Part shown: positions 35,052-43,717 of the stretch, one piece after another
Position numbering within the stretch: position 1 is the first letter of the stretch
How the letters are laid out: every line of letters begins with the position of its first letter
NCBI RefSeq assembly: GCF_000374005.1
Contig: NZ_KB893134.1
Span: 1 to 48,892, forward strand
Source of the DNA: Kiloniella laminariae DSM 19542
GTDB taxonomy: Bacteria > Pseudomonadota > Alphaproteobacteria > Kiloniellales > Kiloniellaceae
Direction: 5' to 3'
DNA: 48,892 bases
Notes under the pieces: generated by a model
The model's input: the letters and a program-made list of their open reading frames with translations, nothing else
What the model was told of the DNA's origin: nothing
Databases searched by the model: none
Position numbers and translations under genes: made by a program

Positions 35052-35747
35052 CTAACAAGGTACATCAACAGCCTTGCAGAGAAAATGCATCATCGGCATG
35101 GCCGCTTGATAAGCCTTCACAACATCCGGCAAAAATTCAGGTTTTTGTGCAGCTTCGGGGGAAGAGCGGTGCATCAGGAATAGCGTTTTGCGTTTCAGAT
35201 CCTCCAGATGGGGACTGTCAGCGGCAAAGCCCTTGGGCGGTCGGAGCAAACCATCACCGCCAACACCCCCAAACATCTTTTGCAACTGCTTGTCCTCAAT
35301 GACCCTGCTCCAGGCTTCCGGGCGATCCGCAATGGCCCGACGAATTTTGTATAGTGCATCACTGGGCGGCAACCAGATCCCCGCCCCGTAGAACACTTCA
35401 TCAGTGGCAAGATGAACATAAAAACCGGGGGCATGGACATCCCGCCCCAGGCCATGACGAAAGTGGCAGGCTGCATGTTCCTTGTAGGGGCGTTTGTCTT
35501 TGGAAAAGCGGACATCGCGGTGAATACGGAACATTGATCCCCCATTGCGCCGGGCATCGGCAACAAAATGTGGTGTCAGCCCTGCCAGGGGCTCGACCAT
35601 GGCCTGAATAAAATCAAGCAAGGGGTCCTGCAGCGTTTCTCGATATCTTTTTTTATGCGCCTGAAACCAGTCCCGCGTATTGTTTTCTTTAAGTTCCTCG
35701 AGAAAATCAAACCCGGCTTTCGGAAAGCCGGTAAACCCGGAATTCAT
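35052..35747 (-). CDS. DUF2461 (TIGR02453) family protein
   Basis: A 231-residue conserved protein of unknown function. Family marks: LEELKENNTRDWFQAHKKRY near the start, FRIHRDVRFSKDKRPYKEH, then FYVHLATDEVFYGAGIW and LKRKTLFLMHRSS toward the end. Length is normal. It follows the GFA-family gene by three bases and so is probably cotranscribed with it. No enzymatic role is established for the family as far as I know. Confidence 0.85.
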   Translation of the reverse strand: MNSGFTGFPKAGFDFLEELKENNTRDWFQAHKKRYRETLQDPLLDFIQAMVEPLAGLTPHFVADARRNGGSMFRIHRDVRFSKDKRPYKEHAACHFRHGLGRDVHAPGFYVHLATDEVFYGAGIWLPPSDALYKIRRAIADRPEAWSRVIEDKQLQKMFGGVGGDGLLRPPKGFAADSPHLEDLKRKTLFLMHRSSPEAAQKPEFLPDVVKAYQAAMPMMHFLCKAVDVPC

Positions 35748-35750
35748 CAG

Positions 35751-36173
35751 TCAACTCCTTCTTGGCGGAAAAGCATCAAACTTGGGGATGCTATCATCCA
35801 TTGAATCCCAGGGCAGGGCATTTTTGACAAACATATCCGCAGTAGGTTTAAAGCGACTAGGCTCGTCGAGCGTCGCAGCTATAATCAAGGCCAACTCTGG
35901 AGAGTTCTCTGATTTCCCATAAATACGGCTGTTGCAACTAGTACAACAAAATGCCCGCATTTTTTTACCGCTACCCCCTATCGTTTCAAAGCAGGTTACT
36001 TCCCCTGTCACCGTAAAACTGCTTTCGGGAACAGCCATTATAGAAACATAAGCAGCACCACTCAGCTTCTGGCAATTGCGACAATGGCAGTTCACCTTGA
36101 AAGGCGAATCAAGACAACTTGTCTGATATCGGACCTTGCCGCAAAAACATCCTCCTGCCAGGACATCACTCAT
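35751..36173 (-). CDS. GFA/CENP-V family zinc protein
   Basis: A 140-residue protein of the glutathione-dependent formaldehyde-activating (GFA) fold. Zinc-binding cysteines are in GGCFCGKVRY, NCHCRNCQKLSG and FCCTSCNSRI. ATG 36173 has AGGAG seven bases upstream; a longer frame from 36188 is not needed. Family members are often annotated as formaldehyde-handling, but most are uncharacterised, and this one should not be read as a proven formaldehyde enzyme. First gene of a two-gene unit with the DUF2461 gene. Confidence 0.85.
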   Translation of the reverse strand: MSDVLAGGCFCGKVRYQTSCLDSPFKVNCHCRNCQKLSGAAYVSIMAVPESSFTVTGEVTCFETIGGSGKKMRAFCCTSCNSRIYGKSENSPELALIIAATLDEPSRFKPTADMFVKNALPWDSMDDSIPKFDAFPPRRS

Positions 36174-36551
36174 ATTTCTACTCCTCATAGTGAACTTGTT
36201 TTAAACAATCACATAAACTTGCAAAATAAAAGTGACTTGAATATGACGAATCAAGATAAGATTTCCCCCCGCAGATCTTGCTGAACGAATCTTGAAACCC
36301 CCGTCCGACTGCTGTCTCAAACAGATAAATGCCACAGCTTTGCGGTTTAAGAGGCGCATTTGCCACAGATGCCCAAATACTATGGCAGGCCTGACAAATT
36401 ACAGCCTTTATTCAGTCACTTACCCTTTTTCTGACACAAAAATGTACAAAGAGGATGCCAAAGTTTGACCAGATCTTGTCCCTTCACTTTGCCCCCTTGC
36501 CCACCCTATGTTTTGAGGACAGCAACAACAGAACGATAAAGGAATTATACA
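36174..36551. other. Intergenic region without a supported gene
   Basis: These 378 bases lie between the divergent GFA-family and DUF1344 genes. A 62-codon minus-strand frame at 36178-36366 is present but has no recognisable family and no clear ribosome site. The region should hold the promoters of both flanking genes; I could not identify convincing -35/-10 pairs. Confidence 0.5.
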
Positions 36552-36806
36552 ATGAATAAATTGCTTCTTGCTTCTTGTGCTCTGGGTTTTCTTGGCGTGG
36601 CTTCCCTTGCCAATGCTGCAGAGGTTGCCGGTCGGGTCATGACAACAGATCCGGCTTCCAACACAATTGTAATGGAAGATGGAACCGTGTTGCAGCTGCC
36701 AGAAAACCAGACGGTAGAAGGCCTTGCTCCCGGGACCGAGATCATTGTGACCTTTGATGAGCAAGACGGGAAAAACATGGTTACTGGTATCAAACCCGCT
36801 TCATAA
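36552..36806 (+). CDS. Small secreted DUF1344 protein
   Basis: An 84-residue exported protein. A signal peptide (MNKLLLASCALGFLGVASL to ANA|AE) is followed by a small beta domain, VAGRVMTTDPASNTIVMEDG and VEGLAPGTEIIVTFDEQDG, matching DUF1344. AAGGA precedes ATG 36552. Strong monocistronic signals: a perfect terminator follows. Function unknown; periplasmic location inferred. Confidence 0.82.
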   Translation: MNKLLLASCALGFLGVASLANAAEVAGRVMTTDPASNTIVMEDGTVLQLPENQTVEGLAPGTEIIVTFDEQDGKNMVTGIKPAS

Positions 36807-36836
36807 CCACGCGTTTGTAATTAACCATACTGATGA

Positions 36837-36868
36837 CAGGGGCGCGTTTATTCGCGCCCCTGTTTTTT
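36837..36868 (+). terminator. Rho-independent terminator of the DUF1344 gene
   Basis: A perfect 10-bp stem, CAGGGGCGCG (36837-36846) with CGCGCCCCTG (36853-36862), has a 6-base loop and is followed by six T residues. The convergent DUF2062 gene ends at 36874. Confidence 0.9.
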
Positions 36869-36873
36869 CTTTT

Positions 36874-37485
36874 TCAGGAAGACGCCCCGTCGATTGTATT
36901 AAGCCCCGCCAGGCGTTTTTTTCGGGCTTCGGCATACCGTGTTGCGAGTTTGAAAGACACCCAATAGCCGATAAGCCCTAAACCAATGCTATAGGGAAGA
37001 AATCCGACCAAAATTGAAGTTCCAGCCTTTTCCAGCATAAAGTGGAAAACCTCGACCACAGTTCCCCACAAGCCGGACTCAAAAGTCAGATGCTGACCAA
37101 TGGTTCTGGAGAAGCTTTCAAAGTCCTGTTCCGGATCAAAATCGAGCAGCAACAACCGTCCCGTAACATAATAAAGGTAATAGAGCGGAAGCATCGTCAG
37201 AGGGTTAGACAACCAGGACCAGGCCATCGCGATAATAAGGCTGAACTGCCAGTGCAATACATAGCGGCAGACCCACCAGACAACAAAAACCATATAGAGC
37301 TGGACACCAACTGTCGGCGTCATACCCAACGCCAGTCCCATCATAACGCCCCGGGCAACAATCTCCGGTTGGTCAACAGACCTGAGTACGGGAATCACGA
37401 GACGAAAATAAAGTAACCGAAGCATTCCTGCGCTCGGTTCTTGCTTATTGCGGGCGTGCATCTTGTTCTTGAACCAGGACTTCAT
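36874..37485 (-). CDS. DUF2062 membrane protein
   Basis: A 203-residue inner-membrane protein with about four hydrophobic segments. Family marks: VARGVMMGLALGMTPTVGVQ and AMAWSWLSNPLTMLPLYYLYY. The N-terminal 40 residues are basic and cytoplasmic by charge. Function of the family is unknown. It diverges from a CDP-alcohol phosphatidyltransferase gene 191 bases away, which would fit a role in envelope lipid biology, but that is only context. Confidence 0.83.
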   Translation of the reverse strand: MKSWFKNKMHARNKQEPSAGMLRLLYFRLVIPVLRSVDQPEIVARGVMMGLALGMTPTVGVQLYMVFVVWWVCRYVLHWQFSLIIAMAWSWLSNPLTMLPLYYLYYVTGRLLLLDFDPEQDFESFSRTIGQHLTFESGLWGTVVEVFHFMLEKAGTSILVGFLPYSIGLGLIGYWVSFKLATRYAEARKKRLAGLNTIDGASS

Positions 37486-37547
37486 CTATTCTTCTATTAA
37501 CGCCCTCTATAAAATATTAGAATCTCTCAAATAGGAATTGATCATCC

Positions 37548-37576
37548 TTGTGGCAACATACCGTGACTGTTATAAA
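37548..37576 (+). promoter_or_regulatory. Sigma-70-type promoter for the CDP-alcohol phosphatidyltransferase gene
   Basis: TTGTGG (37548-37553) and TATAAA (37571-37576) are spaced by 17 bases. The expected transcript would have a leader of about 95 bases containing the two dyads at 37621-37657. Confidence 0.45.
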
Positions 37577-37620
37577 CCAAAATTATCGTTAGTCCACGGA
37601 CAAAAATCCACTTTTCCGGG

Positions 37621-37657
37621 CTGTGACAGACCATCACAGTTCCTTGTGATCATCACA
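37621..37657 (+). promoter_or_regulatory. Two TGTGA/TCACA dyads in the leader of the phosphatidyltransferase gene
   Basis: CTGTGA-N7-TCACAG (37621-37639) and TGTGAT-C-ATCACA (37645-37657) sit in tandem, ending 19 bases before the ATG. Half-sites look like CRP/FNR-type motifs, but the spacings (7 and 1 or 3) are wrong for a standard CRP site. They could be operators for another regulator or short RNA hairpins near the ribosome site. Confidence 0.4.
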
Positions 37658-37676
37658 TGCAAAGGGTAACGAAAGC

Positions 37677-38234
37677 ATGAATCTACCCAACTGGCTCAGT
37701 GTTTTCAGAAGCGGCGCAGGCTTCATTGTCATTTACCTGCTCACCCAGGGTACACAACCCTTTCTGATCACAGCCATTGTGGTGATGATGATTGCCGAAA
37801 TATCCGATATGGCAGACGGCCACATTGCCCGGCGCTATGGCCAGGTCACCAAGCTCGGAATGATTATCGATCCCATGAGCGACAGTCTTTACCGTGCCAT
37901 GGTGTTTATCGGTTTTCTCGGAATTGGCTGGATACCCGTCTGGTTTGTCGCGATTATTATCACCCGGGATATCGTGGTTTCCTATCTGCGGATCTTCGCC
38001 CAGCAACAGGGCTTTACCATGGCCGCGCGCTCAAGCGGAAAGATCAAGGCCATTGTTCAGGCCTGTGCCCAGGTCTGGACAGTCGGCCTCTACGCCTTGA
38101 GCGGATTTTTCAGCCAGTACATGGATATCGTCCAGGTTTCTTTCTGGTTGTTGACAATTGCCACAGCTGTCACTGCCTGGTCAGGCTTCGACTATGCACT
38201 GGGCTATGTCAAATCCCTGCGCAAACCAGCCTGA
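37677..38234 (+). CDS. CDP-alcohol phosphatidyltransferase
   Basis: A 185-residue integral membrane enzyme that joins an alcohol to CDP-diacylglycerol in phospholipid synthesis. The complete family signature D-x2-DG-x2-AR-x8-G-x3-D-x3-D is visible (DMADGHIARR, then GMIIDPMSD), at about residues 44-70. Several membrane helices follow. It resembles PgsA (phosphatidylglycerophosphate synthase), but the alcohol acceptor cannot be read from sequence. It may be a second copy beside the housekeeping enzyme. AAGGG lies upstream of ATG 37677. Confidence 0.85.
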   Translation: MNLPNWLSVFRSGAGFIVIYLLTQGTQPFLITAIVVMMIAEISDMADGHIARRYGQVTKLGMIIDPMSDSLYRAMVFIGFLGIGWIPVWFVAIIITRDIVVSYLRIFAQQQGFTMAARSSGKIKAIVQACAQVWTVGLYALSGFFSQYMDIVQVSFWLLTIATAVTAWSGFDYALGYVKSLRKPA

Positions 38235-38268
38235 TTTATCGCGAGAAGCAGCTAGCAGCCCTGTCGAG

Positions 38269-39234
38269 TTAAACTGCTTTTTCGCCAACATGCATTTTTT
38301 CTATAACCCAGGGTGCAAAACGGGAAATTTCGGGCAAACAGCGTTGTTCCAGAATCTCGCAGGACTTCTTGCTGATCATTTTTTGCAGAGATTCCAGTTC
38401 ATGACGGCGGGTTGCCAGCATCAGACTACGCGAAAAAGCAGGCCCGGGCAGGGGCTCGCAACGGATTGACGGCAAATGTGTCTTTGCCTGCAAGAGACAA
38501 AGCGGCGTTGTAATCGCCCAGCCAATCCCGACAGCAACCATCGCAAGCGTCGCATCTGCCGTATCGAACTCAAACCGGCGCCGCGCCTCAATCCCAAGAC
38601 GCCGCAGATGTGTCTCGATGTTTATCCCGGTCAGGGATCGCGAGCTGTAACGGACCAGAGGAATATCTTCCGACAGCGCTTTCAGGCTTTCTATTTTTTT
38701 TGTGTATCCCACAGGCAAAGCCAGAACAAAGGGTTCGCGCAGCAGACGATGAGAGATAATTCTCTCTTCCGTCTCCACGCTGCCTTCCGTGATCACGACA
38801 TCCACTTCCCGGGTGAACAGCCGCTTCACATGTAGCTTGGTCAGACCGGACCAGACCGACCACTCCAGCGCCTCATCCATCAGTTCTTTGACCAGATGTG
38901 GCCCAACCGTAATCCCGAAGGAGTCAACCATTCCGACATTCAGCCTCGGCAAAGATCTTTGCTGGTGAGCCCGGACCATAAAAGATGTTTCCCGAGCCGT
39001 ATCAAGTAGGGATTTAGCCCGATCAAACAGGGTACGCCCGGCAGGAGTCAAAGCTGGCGGTCGTACTGCACGATCCATCAGCTTGACGTTCATCTTTTTC
39101 TCAAGCCCGCCAACAGCCTGGGAAACGGCTGACTGCGTAATTCCTTTTTGTTGTGATGCAGCTGTCATTCCCCCTGCTTCAACAACCGTAACAAAAACAT
39201 CCAGCGCACGCAGATCAAGATCGAGATGAGACAC
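38269..39234 (-). CDS. LysR-family transcriptional regulator
   Basis: A 321-residue regulator with the winged helix-turn-helix at about residues 8-65 (GMTAASQQKGITQSAVSQAV) and an effector domain beyond 95 (LPRLNVGMVDSFGITVGPHL). The start is GTG 39234, with AGGA nine bases upstream. It diverges across 232 bases from a PNPOx-family gene, its likely target. Effector unknown. Confidence 0.85.
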   Translation of the reverse strand: MSHLDLDLRALDVFVTVVEAGGMTAASQQKGITQSAVSQAVGGLEKKMNVKLMDRAVRPPALTPAGRTLFDRAKSLLDTARETSFMVRAHQQRSLPRLNVGMVDSFGITVGPHLVKELMDEALEWSVWSGLTKLHVKRLFTREVDVVITEGSVETEERIISHRLLREPFVLALPVGYTKKIESLKALSEDIPLVRYSSRSLTGINIETHLRRLGIEARRRFEFDTADATLAMVAVGIGWAITTPLCLLQAKTHLPSIRCEPLPGPAFSRSLMLATRRHELESLQKMISKKSCEILEQRCLPEISRFAPWVIEKMHVGEKAV

Positions 39235-39466
39235 TAAAAACTATCCTAGAAATAAAGACCTACTGTCCAGTATCGGCATTCTGTTGGCCATTGGGCTTAT
39301 CCTGTGAACCCGGAAAAAAGCAGGCTAACCTGATCGCCTGGCCAACAATTAGCAACATTAGTATTACTTATAGTGTCATCAAAGGAAAAAATTTGAAATT
39401 GAATCTCTGTTGATTTTTTGTTCCCTAAATGTTCTCATGTGTTTTCATATTTCATGAGGATACATC

Positions 39467-40030
39467 ATGGCAACAACATCTAAATTGCTGGAAACACATC
39501 GCTCCTTTATCGAACAGCAACCACTTTTTTTTGTGGCCACTGCTGGTCACAAGGGCCGGGTTAATCTCTCTCCCAAAGGCGTGGACAGCCTGCGTATTAT
39601 CGATGATACGACAATCATGTGGCTTAATTTGAGTGGAAGTGGCAACGAAACTGCAGCTCACTTGCAGGACCAAAATCGCATGACATTGATGTTTTGTGCC
39701 TTTGAGGGCTCAGCCCTGATACTCCGGGTTTATGGACAGGCAAAAATTCTCCACCCCAGAGATTCCGAATGGGAAACGTCATTGGCCGCCTTTCCCGCTA
39801 TTGCCGGAAGCCGCCAGATCTTCATCATGAATATTGATCTGGTCCAGACTTCCTGCGGCACAGGCGTTCCCGTCATGCAGTTTGTCGAAAGCCGTGCAGA
39901 GAAGGAACTCATTCCCTATTACGAAGATATGGGCCCCGAAGGTGTGCAAAAATACTGGAAGAGAAAAAACACCCGAAGTATTGATGGACTACCAACCGGA
40001 ATATTCGATGATTCCAGAGCCGAAGAGTAA
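39467..40030 (+). CDS. Pyridoxamine-5'-phosphate-oxidase-family protein
   Basis: A 187-residue FMN-binding split-barrel protein: QPLFFVATAGHKGRVNLSPK, WLNLSGSGNETAAHL and MTLMFCAFEGSALILRVYG are family features. It is not the vitamin B6 enzyme PdxH, whose C-terminal substrate residues are absent. Such proteins often bind flavin or F420-like cofactors and reduce small molecules. Likely controlled by the divergent LysR protein. Substrate unknown. Confidence 0.82.
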   Translation: MATTSKLLETHRSFIEQQPLFFVATAGHKGRVNLSPKGVDSLRIIDDTTIMWLNLSGSGNETAAHLQDQNRMTLMFCAFEGSALILRVYGQAKILHPRDSEWETSLAAFPAIAGSRQIFIMNIDLVQTSCGTGVPVMQFVESRAEKELIPYYEDMGPEGVQKYWKRKNTRSIDGLPTGIFDDSRAEE

Positions 40031-40057
40031 AACCTCTGCCCCGTTGCCCCGGGTTCG

Positions 40058-40846
40058 TCATCCGATAAGGAGATTTGCCAGCTCGACAAACCCCTGTCCG
40101 CTCCGGCTATCGGTGATCCAGGTTGGCTCATCGGATATACGCCCGACAAAATCAGCAACATTCGCCACACCGACCGAATGGGGGAAGCGGGCAAACATCG
40201 GGGCATCGTTCGGGGAATCCCCTGCAAAAACAACCTGATCAAGAACATCTTCCAGCTCAAGATTATAGACTTCCCGAAACAGCATTTCTGTCATGGTCAG
40301 CTTGTCATAATCACCAAACCAGCCGTTTACATGGATTGAGCTGACCTTTGCCTTGGCTCCCGCTTCATTAAAAAGCTCGACGATCCGGTCAATCTTCTCC
40401 TGTGGCAGAGCGGCAACATCTTCGCAGAAATCAACAGCCAGATCAGCAATCCTGTAATCCTGGTCCGAAGCAATTCCACTCCCCGGAACAGCCAGGGGGA
40501 TTGACTGCCGGAGCTGTTCGATCTTCTCTCGATCAAGCTTCCGTTCAGCCTCCTCTTTCCAGAAACGGCAGGTCATTTTACGATTGCCGTGATCATAGCG
40601 AAAATAGAAAGCGCCGTTTTCGCCGACAACAGCATCAACAGGCCACATGCGGGCAATATGATCACACCAGCCAGCAGGTCGCCCCGTAATAGGAATAACA
40701 TGGAATCCCGCCTTCTGCAGGCGATCCAGCGCCAGATAACTTTCCCCGGTCAAGCGGCCTTCACTGGTGACCGTGTCATCAATATCGGTCAAAACAAAAC
40801 GAATATTACGACAGACAGACTTGGGAAAATCGTTCAGGGGCTTCAT
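40058..40846 (-). CDS. HAD-superfamily hydrolase (type IIB cap)
   Basis: A 262-residue phosphatase-type protein. The nucleophile aspartate is in FVLTDIDDTVTSEG, motif II in VIPITGRPAGW, and motif IV in VFAGDSPNDAPMF. The IIB cap lies between about 90 and 190. Resembles sugar-phosphate phosphatases such as mannosyl-3-phosphoglycerate phosphatase, but the substrate cannot be assigned. ATG 40846 has GGA seven bases upstream; ATG 40858 would add four residues. Confidence 0.82.
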   Translation of the reverse strand: MKPLNDFPKSVCRNIRFVLTDIDDTVTSEGRLTGESYLALDRLQKAGFHVIPITGRPAGWCDHIARMWPVDAVVGENGAFYFRYDHGNRKMTCRFWKEEAERKLDREKIEQLRQSIPLAVPGSGIASDQDYRIADLAVDFCEDVAALPQEKIDRIVELFNEAGAKAKVSSIHVNGWFGDYDKLTMTEMLFREVYNLELEDVLDQVVFAGDSPNDAPMFARFPHSVGVANVADFVGRISDEPTWITDSRSGQGFVELANLLIG

Positions 40847-40992
40847 CGCGCATTCCATTCCACTTCACTAGACCGAGTGGTGAGGAAGAAACTGTTCCAG
40901 TGAATTTCCCCGCCAGGATTTACTCTACCTAACGTTTACCAGGACAAAAGAAAAGATTTTCCGAAAACCTGAAGGACTACCGGTCCCGTCCT

Positions 40993-42531
40993 TCATGCTA
41001 CAGCCTTCTTAAAAATGTCCGCCAACCTTTGGCAGCCCTGTTCGATTTCCTCACGATTACAGGCCCCGTATCCCATCATCAATCCCTGTTGAACATTTTC
41101 CGGCACGGCATAGAACAAAGACAGGGGTGAAAGCGAGATCTCCTCTTGGTCGGCGCGTCTGACGATTTCGCGATCGGTCGTTTTTTGCGTAACTTTATCG
41201 CTCAGAAATGCTGTCAGATGTAATCCGGCTTCATCGGGCTCAACCTCCAGATACTCCGGTAAAAAATGCCTGATATTCTCGAGCATGCAAATCTGCCGCT
41301 CAGCATAAAGACGACGCATCCGGCGGATATGGGCCGAGAAATGACCTTCAGCCATAAAATCAGCAAGTGCAGGCTGTGCCAGCAAGGAAGAGCGATCGTC
41401 CAGCAGGGCTCTGGCTGCGGCCACTGAATCAACCAGATCCTCGGGCACAACCACATACCCCAGACGCAACACATGAAACAGGACCTTGGAAAAAGAACCG
41501 AGATAAACCACCCTGCCCGCCTGCCCGCCCCTTTGCAAACGTTCAGCTTCCAGTCCTTGCAAAGAAGACAGGGGATTCCCTGAAAAACGAAATTCACTGT
41601 CATAGTCGTCTTCCAGCACCCAGGAATCATTTTCCATCGCCCAATCAAGCAATTCCAGACGACGGCGCAAAGACATCACGACCCCGAGCGGATATTGGTG
41701 GGAGGGCGAGACCACCGCCATTCGGGCCGAGGGGGCCAGGCGTCGGCCTTCTTTAACTGAAAGCCCCTCTGCATCCACAGGCACGGGGACTGTTGTAACT
41801 CCCGCAGAGTGAAGAGGCCCTCGCAACCCCGGATAGCCCGGTTCTTCAAACCAGACCTGATCCCCGGAATCAAGCAGAACCCTCGCCATGAGATCAACCG
41901 CCTGTTGGGACCCGGATGTAATCATAATCTGCCGCCAGTCACACTGCAGTCCCCGCGCGGCTCTTAGGTGATCGGCAATCGTCTTGCGCAGGGGCGCATA
42001 ACCACAGGGATCAGGGTTGCGCAAAACATCATCTTTGGGATAGCGCCAGGTTCGCGCCAGAGACCGCGCCCAAAGTGGAAAGGGAAAGGAATCAAGGTCG
42101 GTCATGCCCGGGGCAAAAACCCGGTGACTCCGGTGCACCCTTTTTTCCATGGCCGCAAGTTCTAGCCCGCGCTTTGACAAACCACGGCCAGATCTCACTC
42201 CCCCTGTCTGCTCCTTTTCCCCTAGTACCTGGGTAATAGTTCCCAGATCTTCAGGCAACACCCCGGAAACAAAGGTTCCCGAGCCTGTTTGCCCCTCCAG
42301 ATACCCTTCAGCAAACAAAAGGTCAAAAGCGCCCAAAACCGTATTCCTGGAACAGGAAAGCTCCTTGGCCAGAAAACGGGTTGAAGGCAAGCGCTCTCCT
42401 GGCAGAAGACGCCCCTTGAGCACCAGATCCCTGATCTGGACATAGAGTTGCCGCTGAAGAGGCAGGACATCCTCTTTTACCAAACTGATTTCCAGTAAAG
42501 GTGTATTGGGTGATCTCGGAGAGTTGGGCAA
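40993..42531 (-). CDS. MocR/PdxR-type regulator (GntR HTH fused to aminotransferase-like domain)
   Basis: A protein of about 512 residues. The N-terminal GntR-type winged HTH covers residues 15-80 (LPLQRQLYVQIRDLVLKG, then LPSTRFLAKELSCSRNTVLG). A fold-type I aminotransferase-like domain follows, with VWFEEPGYPGLRGPL, VLEDDYDSEFRF and a PLP-lysine motif YLGSFSKVLFHVLRLGYVV. No in-frame ATG is found near the N-terminus. TTG 42531, with AGGAG ten to eleven bases upstream, is preferred because the alternative TTG 42582 lies inside a palindrome likely to be the operator. Probably senses PLP or an amino compound and controls the divergent EamA transporter. Confidence 0.83.
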   Translation of the reverse strand: MPNSPRSPNTPLLEISLVKEDVLPLQRQLYVQIRDLVLKGRLLPGERLPSTRFLAKELSCSRNTVLGAFDLLFAEGYLEGQTGSGTFVSGVLPEDLGTITQVLGEKEQTGGVRSGRGLSKRGLELAAMEKRVHRSHRVFAPGMTDLDSFPFPLWARSLARTWRYPKDDVLRNPDPCGYAPLRKTIADHLRAARGLQCDWRQIMITSGSQQAVDLMARVLLDSGDQVWFEEPGYPGLRGPLHSAGVTTVPVPVDAEGLSVKEGRRLAPSARMAVVSPSHQYPLGVVMSLRRRLELLDWAMENDSWVLEDDYDSEFRFSGNPLSSLQGLEAERLQRGGQAGRVVYLGSFSKVLFHVLRLGYVVVPEDLVDSVAAARALLDDRSSLLAQPALADFMAEGHFSAHIRRMRRLYAERQICMLENIRHFLPEYLEVEPDEAGLHLTAFLSDKVTQKTTDREIVRRADQEEISLSPLSLFYAVPENVQQGLMMGYGACNREEIEQGCQRLADIFKKAVA

Positions 42532-42571
42532 AATCAGGCTGGCTCCTAAATTTTGAAAAATACAAGAGTAT

Positions 42572-42583
42572 ATTGGTACCAAT
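42572..42583. promoter_or_regulatory. Palindrome ATTGGTACCAAT (candidate MocR operator)
   Basis: A perfect 12-bp palindrome in the divergent space between the MocR-like gene and the EamA transporter gene. MocR-type regulators often bind GGTACC- or ATACCA-like half-sites. Position and symmetry are the only evidence. Confidence 0.45.
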
Positions 42584-42757
42584 TTTTCATGAACCCGCTT
42601 TCACCGCAACGATGAAAAGTTGTCAAAAAATCCGTTGTAAAATTGAACCCGAACAATTTTTCGTTCCGAATATCGTTACTGCAAATTTCCTTTGCTGCTG
42701 TTATGCAAGAAGGGTCTCTCCAGTTTATCCAGCCGGCCAACGCCAACAGGAAAATAA

Positions 42758-43678
42758 ATGCCCCAGCAAACCAACGGGTCTTCCGGCCTCCTCGCCACCC
42801 TCGCTCCTGGCAGCTTTGTCATTCTCTGGAGCTCAGGCTTTGTTTTCGCAAAAATGGCGTTGCCCTATGCCGAGACCATGACATTGCTGGCAACCCGTTT
42901 CCTCATTGCCGTGGCTCTTATGCTGATTATTTCCCTGATTTGGAAAGCCCGCTGGCCCAAGAGCATGACACAGGCTTTACATATCGCTATCGCGGGCATT
43001 CTGCTTCATGCAACTTACCTCGGGGGCGTCTTCGCAGCCATTGAACGAGGGCTTGAAGCCGGTGTTGCCGCCCTGATTGTTGGTATTCAACCTCTGCTGG
43101 TCGCTTTTGTCGCCGGACTATTTCTCAAGGAAAAGGTAACACTCAAACAGTGGGCCGGACTGGTCCTGGGCGTCAGTGGTGTGGTTCTCGTGGTCTGGTC
43201 CAAACTGGAAGACGGTCTGGGCACCGAACTCGGTGTCGCCATCGCCGTTATCGCCCTGATCGGCATTTCTATCGGAACTGTATATCAAAAACGTTTCTGT
43301 GGCGAAATGGATCTGAGGACAGGCGCTGTCATTCAGTATACGGCGGCAGCAGTCCCCACCGGTGTTTTAGCCTATTTCACGGAGACCATGGTCATCAACT
43401 GGACCGGAGAAATGATTTTTGCCATGGCATGGCTGGTCATTGTCCTGTCTGTCGGGGCCATCAGCCTGCTGTATCTTCTGATCCGCAAAGGCGCAGCTTC
43501 TAAAGTCTCAAGCCTGTTTTTTCTTGTGCCTCCCACAGCATCCCTGATGGCCTGGATACTTTATGACGAGGTTTTCCAGTCCACAGCCCTTATCGGTATG
43601 GTCATGACAGTACTGGGTGTTGCCTTGGTTAACCTGAAGCCGATCAAACGCTTTGGGCTGCGCAGTCGCCCTGGTTAA
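42758..43678 (+). CDS. DMT-superfamily (EamA) transporter
   Basis: A 306-residue inner-membrane protein with about ten helices in two EamA repeats. Marks: FVILWSSGFVFAKMALPYAE, VAALIVGIQPLLVAFVAGLF, AGLVLGVSGVVLVVW and SLFFLVPPTASLMAWILYDE. AGGAAA precedes ATG 42758. The divergent MocR-like gene suggests export of an amino acid or other amine, a common pairing; this is context only. Confidence 0.85.
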   Translation: MPQQTNGSSGLLATLAPGSFVILWSSGFVFAKMALPYAETMTLLATRFLIAVALMLIISLIWKARWPKSMTQALHIAIAGILLHATYLGGVFAAIERGLEAGVAALIVGIQPLLVAFVAGLFLKEKVTLKQWAGLVLGVSGVVLVVWSKLEDGLGTELGVAIAVIALIGISIGTVYQKRFCGEMDLRTGAVIQYTAAAVPTGVLAYFTETMVINWTGEMIFAMAWLVIVLSVGAISLLYLLIRKGAASKVSSLFFLVPPTASLMAWILYDEVFQSTALIGMVMTVLGVALVNLKPIKRFGLRSRPG

Positions 43679-43717
43679 GAAAAAAACTCTGGTCGGGAGG
43701 TCTTTCGGCACAAAAGC

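Noticed and set aside
36178-36366. 62-codon minus-strand frame in the GFA/DUF1344 gap
   Set aside because: No family resemblance and no convincing ribosome site; codon content is not clearly coding.
37645-37657. CRP site upstream of the phosphatidyltransferase gene
   Set aside because: The half-sites match, but the spacer is 3 bases rather than 6, and the site lies downstream of the best promoter.
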